Positions 33,313 to 42,372 of a DNA stretch of 64,000 nt are shown here, in pieces. How positions within the stretch are numbered: the first letter of the stretch is position 1; every line of letters begins with the position of its first letter. A program made the position numbers and the translations under genes. The DNA comes from Insolitispirillum peregrinum. GTDB lineage: Bacteria > Pseudomonadota > Alphaproteobacteria > Rhodospirillales > Rhodospirillaceae. The notes under the pieces are model-generated. The model did no database searches. It saw only the letters and a list, made by a program, of their open reading frames with translations, and was not told the DNA's origin. The DNA lies in assembly GCF_900156605.1 (NCBI RefSeq), contig NZ_FTOA01000008.1:1-64000 (forward strand), read 5' to 3'.

Positions 33313-34143
33313 CTACTGCGCGTCAGTCGAAGCCGCGGTGTCCTTCTGCCCCTCCAATTCCGCAAGCCTTTCGCTGAGCGCACGGTGCATGGCGCCATAA
33401 GCGTCGCTGCCGAGCGCCAGGCGCAGAGGCGGGGATGGCTGGTCCGCAGTGGCGACGATCGCCGCGGCGACCTTTTGAGCGTCGCCCGGCGACTTGTAGT
33501 TGCCGCTGCCGAAGAACGATCGAATCTGCTCGACCGGCGTCTCGGCATAGGCCTCGAGCGGGTCGGCAATCACCAGCGCCTTGCCAAACCCCGTGCCTGT
33601 GCTGCCGGGCTCGACAATGGTGACAGCGATGCCGAAGGGCGCCAGTTCATGACGGATTGCATCCATGAAGCCTTCGATGCCCCATTTCGACATATGGTAG
33701 AGGCTGCCACCAGGGAAGGTTGCCTGTCCGCCCATCGTCGATATCTGGATGATCCGGCCGCCGCCCTGCGCGCGCAGATGCGGGATGGCGGCGCGCGCCA
33801 CCTGGATCGACCCGACCAGATTGGTGGCGATCTGATGATCTATCTGTGCATCAGTCACTTCCTCCGCCGCACCGAGCACGCCATAGCCGGCATTGTTGAC
33901 TATGACGTCGATCCGGCCGAGATCGGCGAAAGCGCGATTCACGGTGGAGCGGACTGCCAGCGTGTCGGTCACGTCGAGTTGGGCTAGCCACAGCCGGTCG
34001 CCATGGGTGGCCTTGAGATCATCCAGCGCTCCGGGCATGCGGAGCGTGCCGGCGACGCGCTCGCCGCGAGCGAGCAACTGCTCGGTCATCAGCCGGCCGA
34101 GGCCGCTGCTGACACCGGTAATGAACCATGCGCGTTGCGTCAT
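33313..34143 (-). CDS. SDR family oxidoreductase
   Basis: 276 residues, classical SDR. TGVSSGLG at residues 9-16, NNAGYGVLG, catalytic Tyr/Lys in YHMSK and EPGSTGTGF. AGGAGAG precedes the ATG. Leftward, 12 bp from the next SDR gene, so the two are one transcript. Substrate unknown. Confidence 0.9.
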   Translation of the reverse strand: MTQRAWFITGVSSGLGRLMTEQLLARGERVAGTLRMPGALDDLKATHGDRLWLAQLDVTDTLAVRSTVNRAFADLGRIDVIVNNAGYGVLGAAEEVTDAQIDHQIATNLVGSIQVARAAIPHLRAQGGGRIIQISTMGGQATFPGGSLYHMSKWGIEGFMDAIRHELAPFGIAVTIVEPGSTGTGFGKALVIADPLEAYAETPVEQIRSFFGSGNYKSPGDAQKVAAAIVATADQPSPPLRLALGSDAYGAMHRALSERLAELEGQKDTAASTDAQ

Positions 34144-34155
34144 GATGATCTCTCC

Positions 34156-34992
34156 TCAGGCTTGGCTGGCGACGAACATGCCGCGCGTCAGTGCGCGGTA
34201 TTCGTCCTCGGAAGAACCGCGCCGGGCCGTTAGCAGCGGAGCGATGTCGTTGGTCGGCGCGTAGCGCAGCCGGTCCGTGCCGTCGGTCGCGGCCTCATGG
34301 ATTGCCGCGATCACCTTCTCGACCGCGTCGGCGTCGGCTGCTTCAGCCATGCCGCCATAAACCTGACCGATCTGGTCAAGGAATGGCACATAGTCGCTGA
34401 TAGGCTCGACCGTCGCGGTCTCACCGCCCATGCGTGCCATGAAGTTGGTTTGCGGCGCGCCGCCCGGCTCGATGATCTTCACCTTGATCCCGAGCGACCC
34501 CAGTTCATAGGAAAGCGCCTCCGACCAGCCCTCGAGAGCGAACTTCGAGGCGCTGTAGACAGAGGCCATCGGGAAGCCGATCGCGCCGGCACCCGAACTG
34601 ACATTGATGATCGTGCCGGCGCGGTTGGCGCGCAGGTGCGGCAGGACCGCCCGCACCACGTCCATCGCGCCGAAGACATTGACGTCGAACTGCTGCTGGA
34701 CCGCTTCGCGCGATACGCCCTCGAAGATGCCGAACAGGCCGTAGCCGGCATTGTTCAGGACGACATCGATCCTGCCAAAGCGGGCGATGCCGGCCGTGAT
34801 CGCGCTGTCGATGCTGGCGCGATCCTCGACGTCGAGGCGCGTCACCAGAACGTTTTCGAGCCCGGCCAACGCCTGACCGGCCTCGGGATTGCGCATGGTG
34901 GCGATGACATTCCAGCCCTCGCTGGCAAAGCGGCGGCCGGCGGCTTTGCCAAAGCCGGACGATGTGCCGGTGATCAGAACAGTCTGGGACAT
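34156..34992 (-). CDS. SDR family oxidoreductase
   Basis: 278 residues. TGTSSGFG (8-15), NNAGYGLFG, INVSSG and the Tyr/Lys in YSASK, followed by EPGGAPQTNF. AAGGAG precedes the ATG. It is divergent from the LysR gene at 35089, which probably controls this gene and the previous SDR gene. Confidence 0.9.
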   Translation of the reverse strand: MSQTVLITGTSSGFGKAAGRRFASEGWNVIATMRNPEAGQALAGLENVLVTRLDVEDRASIDSAITAGIARFGRIDVVLNNAGYGLFGIFEGVSREAVQQQFDVNVFGAMDVVRAVLPHLRANRAGTIINVSSGAGAIGFPMASVYSASKFALEGWSEALSYELGSLGIKVKIIEPGGAPQTNFMARMGGETATVEPISDYVPFLDQIGQVYGGMAEAADADAVEKVIAAIHEAATDGTDRLRYAPTNDIAPLLTARRGSSEDEYRALTRGMFVASQA

Positions 34993-35088
34993 GGGTAGCT
35001 CCTTTGTTGACGTGAGCTACATATATGTGGGAATGATAATTCAGATAATCCGCCCAATCTTGGACACCGTAGTGAAGGAATCTGGACA

Positions 35089-36012
35089 ATGGAGGATTTG
35101 GGGCTCCGTGCCCTGACCGTCGTCAGTACTGTCGCCGCCCACCGCAGCTTCCGCGCCGCGGCGAGGGAATTGAATATGTCGCCGTCGTCGGTCAGCCACC
35201 TGATCGCCAATCTGGAAAAGCGGCTTGGCATTCGCCTGCTTGCGCGCAGCACCCGCAGCGTTTCGCTGACCGAGGCCGGTGAGGCGTTCCTCGCGCGGGT
35301 GCGCCCGGCACTGGCCGAGATCACAGAAGCGATCGAGGGCGTGCATGAGCTACGGGATCGACCGGCAGGGCTCGTTCGCCTCAACGCTTCGACCTGGGGT
35401 GCCGACCGGCTGCTGCCGATCATTGCCGGCTTCATGGCGGACTATCCGGATATCCGCATCGATCTCGTCACCGAGGGCCGGCTGGTCGACATCATCGCCG
35501 AAGGCTTCGACGCCGGCCTGCGCCTGGGGACAATCGCGCCGCAGGATATGATCGCCCTGCCGCTCGGAATCGAGGAGGCTTTGGTCGTCGTGGGCGCACC
35601 GGCTTATCTCGACGCACGGGGCGTCCCCGAGACCCCCGGCGATCTCCTCGCCCATGAATGCATCCGCGCCCGGCTGCCGAGCGGCACTATCATGGCCTGG
35701 GAATTCGGCAAAGACAGCCGCGTGCCGGAAGTCGATGTCGCCGGCCGACTTATCCTCGGGACCACGGACCTCGCCGCCAAGGCAGCCGTATCCGGTCTCG
35801 GTCTCGCCTATGTCGAACGCCGCGAAGCCGAGCCGTTTCTTGCCGATGGGCGACTTGTCCAGGTACTCGCCGACTGGACGCCACCGTTCGAGGGCGAGGC
35901 GCTCTACTATCCGCGCCAACGCCATCCCTCGGCGGCGTTCAGAGCCTTCATCGACTATGTGAAAGCATGGAAGGCGGCGCATCAGGCCGCCGCAAGTGCC
36001 ACGGTGGCCTGA
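35089..36012 (+). CDS. LysR family transcriptional regulator
   Basis: 307 residues: N-terminal helix-turn-helix (AAHRSFRAAARELNMSPSSV) and effector domain (about 90-300). Divergent from the two SDR genes, separated by a 96-bp A+T-rich gap with likely promoters. Ends a few bases before a convergent SDR gene. Confidence 0.92.
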   Translation: MEDLGLRALTVVSTVAAHRSFRAAARELNMSPSSVSHLIANLEKRLGIRLLARSTRSVSLTEAGEAFLARVRPALAEITEAIEGVHELRDRPAGLVRLNASTWGADRLLPIIAGFMADYPDIRIDLVTEGRLVDIIAEGFDAGLRLGTIAPQDMIALPLGIEEALVVVGAPAYLDARGVPETPGDLLAHECIRARLPSGTIMAWEFGKDSRVPEVDVAGRLILGTTDLAAKAAVSGLGLAYVERREAEPFLADGRLVQVLADWTPPFEGEALYYPRQRHPSAAFRAFIDYVKAWKAAHQAAASATVA

Positions 36013-36032
36013 CGCATTTGCAGGCACCGACG

Positions 36033-36860
36033 TCAGGTGAAGTCGGTCGATGTGCTCAGATCCTTCCATCTGTCCAACTCGGCTAGCCGGGCTTGCTCGG
36101 CCTGTCCGATCACTGCGACGGCATCCTTTCCGAGAGCGAGATGAAGCGGCGGGTCGTCTGACGCGACCACTTGCAAGATCGCCAGCGCGCCCTTGCGCGG
36201 ATCTCCTGGCTGTTTGCCGTTGTAGGCCTGCTGCATTCTCGCCGTGGCGCCGACGACGGCATCATATTCGACCCTGCCCGGATTGAGGGTCGTGGACGAT
36301 CCGGCGAAATCGGTCCTGAACCCGCCGGGCTCCACAATGGTAACGCGCACGCCGATCAGGGCCATTTCCCGCGCTAGTGCCTCGGAGAACCCCTCGATGC
36401 CCCACTTGGCGGCGGAATAGGCGGCCCGCCCCGGCGCACCGATCCTTCCGCCGACCGATGAGAACTGGACGATATGTCCACTACGCTGTTCGCGCATAAG
36501 CGGAATGGCAGCCTTAGTCACGATGATGGTTCCGAACAGGTTCGCCTCGATTTGACGCCGAAAGCTGTCGAGCGACGTATCCTCGACCGAGCCGATGTCG
36601 CCGTAGCCGGCATTATTGACTAGCACGTCGAGTTGTCCGAACGCCGAGACGGCAAGCTGCACCGCCGCCTCGGCCGCGACCGCATCGGTGACGTCGAGCG
36701 CTGCGGTTCGCACCCGTGAACCGTGACCGTGCGCAAGGTCAGCGAGTTGGTCGGGATTGCGCGCCGTAGCAACAACATTGTCGCCCGACGTCAGAACAGC
36801 TTCGCACAAAGCCCTGCCGAAGCCGCGCGATGCGCCGGTAACAAGCCAGGTTCGTGTCAT
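36033..36860 (-). CDS. SDR family oxidoreductase
   Basis: 275 residues. TGASRGFG (8-15), NNAGYGDIG, catalytic VQFSS and YSAAK, EPGGFRTDF. AAAGGAG precedes the ATG. It shares layout and many residues with the protein at 33313 (both end in a Leu/Glu helix), suggesting duplication of this SDR type in the cargo. Confidence 0.9.
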   Translation of the reverse strand: MTRTWLVTGASRGFGRALCEAVLTSGDNVVATARNPDQLADLAHGHGSRVRTAALDVTDAVAAEAAVQLAVSAFGQLDVLVNNAGYGDIGSVEDTSLDSFRRQIEANLFGTIIVTKAAIPLMREQRSGHIVQFSSVGGRIGAPGRAAYSAAKWGIEGFSEALAREMALIGVRVTIVEPGGFRTDFAGSSTTLNPGRVEYDAVVGATARMQQAYNGKQPGDPRKGALAILQVVASDDPPLHLALGKDAVAVIGQAEQARLAELDRWKDLSTSTDFT

Positions 36861-36872
36861 GTGTCTGCTCCT

Positions 36873-37646
36873 TTATGCTTCAGGCAGGGCAACGCCGGAA
36901 ATCCCGGCGCAGATCTCGATCAAGCGATCCTGTAACTTTGGATCATACGCTTGCGGGTTCGGTTCCCTGCGCTTCTTGTGGTAGAAATACTGGCCCGTCA
37001 CATCGGCCTTGGGGGCATCACCGGCAGCGAGCCAGGCCTGCGTCAGGTGGGCCTGGTCCATGTCATCTGGCGCGCCAGGGCCGCCCATCTTGGTCGGTAC
37101 CCAGCCGGGTTCTAGAGAATTGGAGAGAACACTCGGCCAACGCCGCGCGACCGCGAAGGCCAGCATGGCATCGTGCAGCTTGCTCTCGGCATAGGCTTCC
37201 GAGCCGTTCCAGCGCCGCTTCTTCCACAGGATGTCGTCAAGGTTGGCGTCGGCATGGTGGTGCATCCCCGACGACAGATAGACGAGCCGCTTCGGGCGCT
37301 CGATCAGGGCGGTCAGGATGTAGGCCGACAGCGTGTTGATCGCGAAGACATGAGGCAGGCCATCGGCGGTGAGGCGGTGCGCCTCGCGGTAGCCCACGGC
37401 GGCGTTGTGGATCACGGCATCGAATGTGCCGAGCTTGTTGACCTGCGCGGCCACCTCCTTGGCGCCAACAATGGTCGCGACGTCGCCAGCGACAATCGCC
37501 TCAGCCGCCGGCAGGGCCTTGCGGGCATCCTTCGCCCGATCGCTGTTGCGAGCATGCAGGACGACCTGGTGGCCCTGGCTGACGAGCAACTCTGCTGCCA
37601 TCAGTCCGAGGCCCGTCGAAGAGCCGGAAATGAAAATGCGTGACAT
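36873..37646 (-). CDS. SDR family NAD(P)-binding oxidoreductase
   Basis: 257 residues, an SDR closer to the retinol-dehydrogenase-like type. SGSSTGLG replaces TGxxxGxG, HNAAVGYR stands for the NNAG block, and the catalytic Tyr/Lys is in YAESK after VYLSSG. AAAGGAG precedes the ATG. It lies between the previous SDR gene and the MFS gene, all leftward. Confidence 0.85.
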   Translation of the reverse strand: MSRIFISGSSTGLGLMAAELLVSQGHQVVLHARNSDRAKDARKALPAAEAIVAGDVATIVGAKEVAAQVNKLGTFDAVIHNAAVGYREAHRLTADGLPHVFAINTLSAYILTALIERPKRLVYLSSGMHHHADANLDDILWKKRRWNGSEAYAESKLHDAMLAFAVARRWPSVLSNSLEPGWVPTKMGGPGAPDDMDQAHLTQAWLAAGDAPKADVTGQYFYHKKRREPNPQAYDPKLQDRLIEICAGISGVALPEA

Positions 37647-37672
37647 GAATTTCTCCTTTTCTAAAGAGTGTT

Positions 37673-38872
37673 TCAGGATTGCGGGCCGCGGGCGGTGACG
37701 ACGAGCGCCGCCCCCGCCAATGCGCAGCCCGCGCCGAAGAGGTAGACCGCGGCGTAGCCAAACTGTCCCGCAATCACGCCTGCAACCGGCCCTGAGATGC
37801 CGTAGGCGATGTCGAGGAAGGCGACGAAGGCGCCCATGGCGCTGCCGCGATTGGCAGGGAGCACGCGCTTCAGGGCTTCAACACCGAGGGCCGGGAAAAT
37901 GAGCGCGCAGCCAAGCCCCGTCACCAGGGCACCGGCAAGCGCCACGACATCATTCGGAGCGAGCCAGATCATCGTCTGGCCGATGGCTTCGATCACCAGA
38001 GACCAAAGCGCGACACGATAGCCGCTCACCCGATCGGGAAGCGTCCCGAGGACGACCCGCACGAAGATGAAGCCCACGCCAAACGCGGTCATGACCAGCC
38101 CGGCATTGCCCCAATGACGCGCCGCGAAATAGAGCGAGGCGAAGGCCGTAAGGCCGGAGAGGCCGACGCCCTGCAGCATCAGGCCGATTCCCTCACGCCA
38201 GATCTGACCGATGACCTTGTAAAAGGGCAGTCGGGGACCGGCAGGCGTGGCGTAGGAGGTCTCGCGAAGCGCGATGGCGGCGGCCAGAAGCGGCGCGACG
38301 ACGCAGGCGATCATCGCGGCCTCCAGGCCGTAGCTCTGGTAGAGCAGCATGCCGACCGGCGCGCCGATGGCGAGGGCGGCGAACATGGCGATGCCGGTCC
38401 AGGACATCGACATGCCTGCGCTCTCGAGTCCGACCGAGGCGATCGACCAGGACACGCAGCCAGTTACGAACTGGCTCTCGCCGAGACCGGTCGCGAGCCG
38501 GCCCACGATGATGATCGCCAGGCTGACCGTGGGGGAAAGACCGGGCATGGCCGCAACGAGATAGAGCAGGCCTGCAAGCGCGCTAACCGCCGCGCCCTGC
38601 AACGCCGAGCGCTTGCCCCCATATTGGTCGGTGAGGCGGCCGGCATAACCGCGTGTCAGCACGGTCGCCAGAAACTGGATCCCGATTACCAGTCCGACGA
38701 CGAAGGTCGAGAAGCCGAGTTTACCGTGGACGAAGAGCGGAATGACCGGGAGCGGCAGGCCGACGGCGAGATAGCCGCAAAAGAGTGCTGCGATGATGCC
38801 CGGAGCGGGGCGGGAAAGATATTGCGGCGCGGCATCGGGGCGGCGCGCGCCATTGACGGCGAGTGCTGACAT
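37673..38872 (-). CDS. MFS family transporter
   Basis: 399 residues with about 12 hydrophobic segments. After TM1 come GLVIGIQFLATVLTRGYAGR and LTDQYGGKR, which is the major-facilitator loop 2-3 signature; LPDRVSGYRVAL is the equivalent loop in the second half. The ATG at 38872 follows GGAGG by six bases; an in-frame start at 38884 is possible. Arabinose/efflux-like subgroup; substrate unknown, but next to an amidohydrolase gene it may import or export that enzyme's substrate. Confidence 0.88.
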   Translation of the reverse strand: MSALAVNGARRPDAAPQYLSRPAPGIIAALFCGYLAVGLPLPVIPLFVHGKLGFSTFVVGLVIGIQFLATVLTRGYAGRLTDQYGGKRSALQGAAVSALAGLLYLVAAMPGLSPTVSLAIIIVGRLATGLGESQFVTGCVSWSIASVGLESAGMSMSWTGIAMFAALAIGAPVGMLLYQSYGLEAAMIACVVAPLLAAAIALRETSYATPAGPRLPFYKVIGQIWREGIGLMLQGVGLSGLTAFASLYFAARHWGNAGLVMTAFGVGFIFVRVVLGTLPDRVSGYRVALWSLVIEAIGQTMIWLAPNDVVALAGALVTGLGCALIFPALGVEALKRVLPANRGSAMGAFVAFLDIAYGISGPVAGVIAGQFGYAAVYLFGAGCALAGAALVVTARGPQS

Positions 38873-38941
38873 GACAGCCTCCATAAGATGAGTTGGGATC
38901 AGGGGGCGTCGCCCCGGTCGCGAGGCGGCGCCCATGGCAGT

Positions 38942-40288
38942 TCAGGCAGCTGCCATCGCGCGCTTGCGAGAGCCTTCTGGCTGATAGCCGCTGGCCTCGA
39001 GCAGATAGTCGAGCGAGCCGGTGACCTCAGCCCGTAGCTTCGGCAGATCAACGCCGACCAGCTTGCCGCCGCGCTTGCGGATCTCGCCTGCGACCATGAC
39101 TGTGTCGACATTCGCGCGCTCCACTGCCTGGACGATGGTTCCGACCGGATCGGTGACCGGGAAGACTGCGACATCCTCGGTTCGGACCATGATCACGTCC
39201 GCTTCGCGGCCGACCGCCAGCGTGCTGATGCGGTCCTCAAGGCCGGCAGCGCGGGCGCCGTTGACGGTCGCGGCATCGAGCACGGCCTGGACTGTGATCG
39301 GCGCCGGCACATTCTCCTCGCCGCGGAACCTGCGATAGCGCATAGCAGAGCGCTGCTGGCCGAAGAGCGCATGCATTTCGCCGAACAGGTCGCTGCCGAA
39401 GGCGGTGTCGAGATCGATGCCGAGCGCGGGCGTGAGACCGTGATCGATCGCCTGCTGCCAGGCGAAGCCCTCGTCGTCGAAGCCGAACAATGCATCTGAG
39501 CGCGGATTGACGGTCACGTTCACCCCAGCGGCAGCAAGACGCTTCCAGGTTTCTTCCGGCAGGCGCGTGCAGTGGTTGAAGATGTTGTGGGTTCCAAGCA
39601 GACCCGGCTCGTCGAACTCCGGCCCGAGCTTGGCCAGATCGCCGATGAACTCCGTGAGGATGCGCATGTCGAGCGCGCGAGCCGCCCGCCACCAGTTGAT
39701 GTTGAGCTGGCCGAACAGGCCTACCCGCACCAGACCGTTGCCCTGGTTCCAGTTGTCGGCGAGGCGCTGGAGATCGCCGGGAATGTGCGCGGATGAAGCC
39801 TTCTTGTCCATCGCGGCGCCGACCATGTGCAGGGCGCGGATGCCGCTGTCGTCGAGCGCGTCGAGCGCCGCATCGGTATGCTCCGGGCTGCGCGACGAAT
39901 GGCAGGCGTCGATCACCGTGGTGATGCCGGCATCGAGGCAGGCGAGCGCCGTCAGCCTGGTGCTGAGATACATGTCGAGCGGGCGATAATGGGATCCCAT
40001 CTGCTCTGCGACGACGTCGATATAGGCGAAGAGATCGTCGACGTTTGGCATCATGCGGCGCATCACGCCGAGCCACATGTGGTGGTGAGCGTCGACGAGG
40101 CCGGGCATGACGATGCCTCCGCGGGCGTCGATGACTTCGGCGTCTGCCACCTGAAGGTTCGCGCCGATGCCGGCGATACGTCCGTTCTCGACCAGTACGT
40201 CTCCAACCGGCGGCGCGGCGACGGTCCTGTCCATCGTGATAATTGCACCGCCCTTGAAAAGGGTGCGGAGATTGCCTTGCGTACTCAT
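38942..40288 (-). CDS. Amidohydrolase family protein (chlorohydrolase/deaminase-like)
   Basis: 448 residues. The metal site begins with DAHHHMW after MPGLV, and the C-terminal block READVIMVRTEDV, with ITVQAVLDAATVNGARAAGL, is that of the AtzA/TrzN/guanine-deaminase branch. The chosen ATG at 40288 has AAAGGA upstream. These enzymes hydrolyse C-N or C-Cl bonds on ring or amide substrates with one divalent metal. The metal-ligand His after the first strand pair lies in NIFNHCTRLP. Divergent from a LysR gene. Exact substrate cannot be read. Confidence 0.85.
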   Translation of the reverse strand: MSTQGNLRTLFKGGAIITMDRTVAAPPVGDVLVENGRIAGIGANLQVADAEVIDARGGIVMPGLVDAHHHMWLGVMRRMMPNVDDLFAYIDVVAEQMGSHYRPLDMYLSTRLTALACLDAGITTVIDACHSSRSPEHTDAALDALDDSGIRALHMVGAAMDKKASSAHIPGDLQRLADNWNQGNGLVRVGLFGQLNINWWRAARALDMRILTEFIGDLAKLGPEFDEPGLLGTHNIFNHCTRLPEETWKRLAAAGVNVTVNPRSDALFGFDDEGFAWQQAIDHGLTPALGIDLDTAFGSDLFGEMHALFGQQRSAMRYRRFRGEENVPAPITVQAVLDAATVNGARAAGLEDRISTLAVGREADVIMVRTEDVAVFPVTDPVGTIVQAVERANVDTVMVAGEIRKRGGKLVGVDLPKLRAEVTGSLDYLLEASGYQPEGSRKRAMAAA

Positions 40289-40422
40289 GATCCATTCCTT
40301 TCTTAATTCCAGCCTTGGGCTCGCAACTGATATCGCGCGCTTCCGCCCTTGAATTAAGTGCGATTGTGTCAGATGATTCCTGATCAAAAGTCAGAAATGG
40401 ATATGTTGGAGTATCAGTCCGC

Positions 40423-41328
40423 ATGGCGTTCGATGGGCGAATCTTGTCCGGTGTCAGCGTGCTGGCGGCGGTGGTCGAGGGCGGCAGCTTCGTTAAAGCT
40501 GCCGAATTGATCGGCATTACCGACTCCGGCGTCAGCCGCTCGATCAGCCGATTGGAAGCACGACTCGGCGTTCGTCTGCTCGATCGAACGACACGCTCGG
40601 TCACGCTGACCGACGAGGGCCGGCGCTTCTTCGAGGAGGCCAAGCCTCATCTCGACGCCATCGAGGACGCAGCGATGGCGGCAGCGGGCGCGGCCTCGGC
40701 TGTGCGGGGGCGGCTGCGGGTCGATATCGATCCCTTCTTCCTGCCGCTGGTGCTCGCCGGGCGGCTCGGGACTTTCTGCGAGCGCTACCCCGATCTGACG
40801 GTGGAGTTCGTAACCCGCGAGCACATCGGCGACCTGGTCGCCGACGGCATCGATCTGGCCATTCGCTTCGGTCAACCACGCGGCGCAACGCTCGTCTCCC
40901 GCAAGCTGATCGAGGCCCCGATCCTCACTGTGGTGGCGCCCGCCTATCTCGATCGGCACGGCGCCCCCGCGCATCCGTCGGAGCTGATCCGGCATCGTTG
41001 CCTGCAGTTCCTCGATCCGGCGTCGGGGAAGCCCTTCGACTGGGAGTTTGTCCGCGGTGACGAGACGATCGAGGTGCCGACGAGCGGCCCGCTGACCTTC
41101 ACGGACCCCAAGTCCATGCTGGAGGAATGTCTGGCCGGCACCGGCATTGCGCAGGTGATCGGCTGGGGCGTCGGTGGGCGCTTGGCTACCGGTGATCTGA
41201 TTGATCTGTTTCCGGAGTGGCATGGAGAACGGTTTCCCCTTTACGCCTACCATCCCTCCCGTCAGCATCCGCCGGCCAAGGTTCGCGCGTTTATCGATTT
41301 CTGCGACGAGGTTCTCCGGAGCCTCTAG
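40423..41328 (+). CDS. LysR family transcriptional regulator
   Basis: 301 residues: helix-turn-helix (VVEGGSFVKAAELIG, DSGVSRSISRLEARL) and effector domain. Its position, divergent from the amidohydrolase/MFS pair, suggests control of those genes. The stop codon overlaps the stop of the Rrf2 gene on the other strand. Confidence 0.92.
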   Translation: MAFDGRILSGVSVLAAVVEGGSFVKAAELIGITDSGVSRSISRLEARLGVRLLDRTTRSVTLTDEGRRFFEEAKPHLDAIEDAAMAAAGAASAVRGRLRVDIDPFFLPLVLAGRLGTFCERYPDLTVEFVTREHIGDLVADGIDLAIRFGQPRGATLVSRKLIEAPILTVVAPAYLDRHGAPAHPSELIRHRCLQFLDPASGKPFDWEFVRGDETIEVPTSGPLTFTDPKSMLEECLAGTGIAQVIGWGVGGRLATGDLIDLFPEWHGERFPLYAYHPSRQHPPAKVRAFIDFCDEVLRSL

Positions 41329-41762
41329 CCGGCCGCTTCCATCTCCCGGATTTCGGCAAGCGCCATGGCCAACGTCCGGCGCTCAAGAATGGCGTGGGCG
41401 GCAGCGGCGGCTTCCGCGTCCACTTTCCCGAAATAGTTCGTCATGTGTTTGCTGACGATGCAGCGATGCGGGATATCCTCGCGCGGCCGCCACAACCCCT
41501 TTTCGCCGGTGACCGCCGCGTGGATATCCGCCAGCGTGATTTCAGATTCCGGCCGGGCGAGCGCGACACCGCCATCGCGTCCCTTGCTCGAGACTAGTAG
41601 TCCTGCATTCGCCAGGTCGCCGAGCAGTCGGCGCATAAGGGTTGGATGCGTACCCGTGCCCGCTGAGAGGTTGGCGGAACTCAATCTCTCCACCCCGCTC
41701 GCCTTGGCCAGGGCCAAGCTTAGCATGGCTTGAAGGGCTGTCGGAAACCGAACGTCGTTCAT
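41325..41762 (-). CDS. Rrf2 family transcriptional regulator
   Basis: 145 residues from the ATG at 41762. The winged helix has FPTALQAMLSLALA, THPTLMRRLLGDLANAGLL and SKGRDGGVALARP, typical of Rrf2. One Cys is seen (HRCIVSK), so an Fe-S cluster of the three-Cys type is unlikely. Divergent from the SnoaL-like gene, with a dyad in the gap that could be its operator. Confidence 0.88.
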   Translation of the reverse strand: MNDVRFPTALQAMLSLALAKASGVERLSSANLSAGTGTHPTLMRRLLGDLANAGLLVSSKGRDGGVALARPESEITLADIHAAVTGEKGLWRPREDIPHRCIVSKHMTNYFGKVDAEAAAAAHAILERRTLAMALAEIREMEAAG

Positions 41763-41819
41763 TGGTCTACCATGTCGATAATATGAGACAATAGGAGTTG
41801 CATATTGGTTCTTCAGGAT

Positions 41820-41844
41820 ATATGTGACGATTATTATCACATAT
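41820..41844. promoter_or_regulatory. Dyad between the Rrf2 and SnoaL-like genes
   Basis: ATATGTGA (41820-41827) and TCACATAT (41837-41844) form an eight-bp inverted repeat with a nine-bp spacer, just ahead of the Shine-Dalgarno sequence of the SnoaL-like gene. Its placement suits an Rrf2 repressor operator. Confidence 0.55.
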
Positions 41845-41858
41845 TAAGGAGAAAGACC

Positions 41859-42344
41859 ATGTCTGATGCTTTAGCCGTGCGCGAAGTCATGGCTCGCTAT
41901 GTCCGAGCCGCAGACCATCGGAATCCCGAGGCGATGGCCGGGCTGTTTACCGAAGAGGGCCGCGTCGAGATCCTGTATGACAAGGACGGCGGCGAAACGC
42001 TGCTCGGGGTTCTGGAAGGGCGCGAAGCGATCACGGACGCGGTCCGCCATATGATGGCGCCTCATGCGCCTCGCGCCTGGAGTCATCACACGACCCACGA
42101 CGCCATCGTGGAGATCGATGGCGAACGGGCCACGCTTGACGCCCAATTCATCGTGTTCTCTGTGCAGGGCGCGAAGGAGCCATCTTCAGGCTGGCCGGCG
42201 GGCGCATTCGGTGCGCAAGGGACGATCACGCCAATCGAATCCGGCTATTACCGGCCCGAACTGCGCAAGACCGAAGAGGGCTGGCGCATTACCCGTCTTC
42301 GCATTCTCCACGACCTTCCGATGGCGTTTCCCCGCAGTGCTTGA
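41859..42344 (+). CDS. SnoaL-like / nuclear transport factor 2 family protein
   Basis: 161 residues from the ATG at 41859 (AAGGAGAAA upstream). The SnoaL_4 pattern is clear: VREVMARYVRAADHRN, LFTEEGRVE, WSHHTTHDAIVEIDGERA and GYYRPELRKTEEGWRI. Such proteins act as small isomerases, cyclases or polyketide-modifying enzymes; the actual role is unknown. Likely under the Rrf2 regulator next to it. Confidence 0.85.
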   Translation: MSDALAVREVMARYVRAADHRNPEAMAGLFTEEGRVEILYDKDGGETLLGVLEGREAITDAVRHMMAPHAPRAWSHHTTHDAIVEIDGERATLDAQFIVFSVQGAKEPSSGWPAGAFGAQGTITPIESGYYRPELRKTEEGWRITRLRILHDLPMAFPRSA

Positions 42345-42372
42345 CGAGGATGCTCATCCCTTCAAGCGGCTC

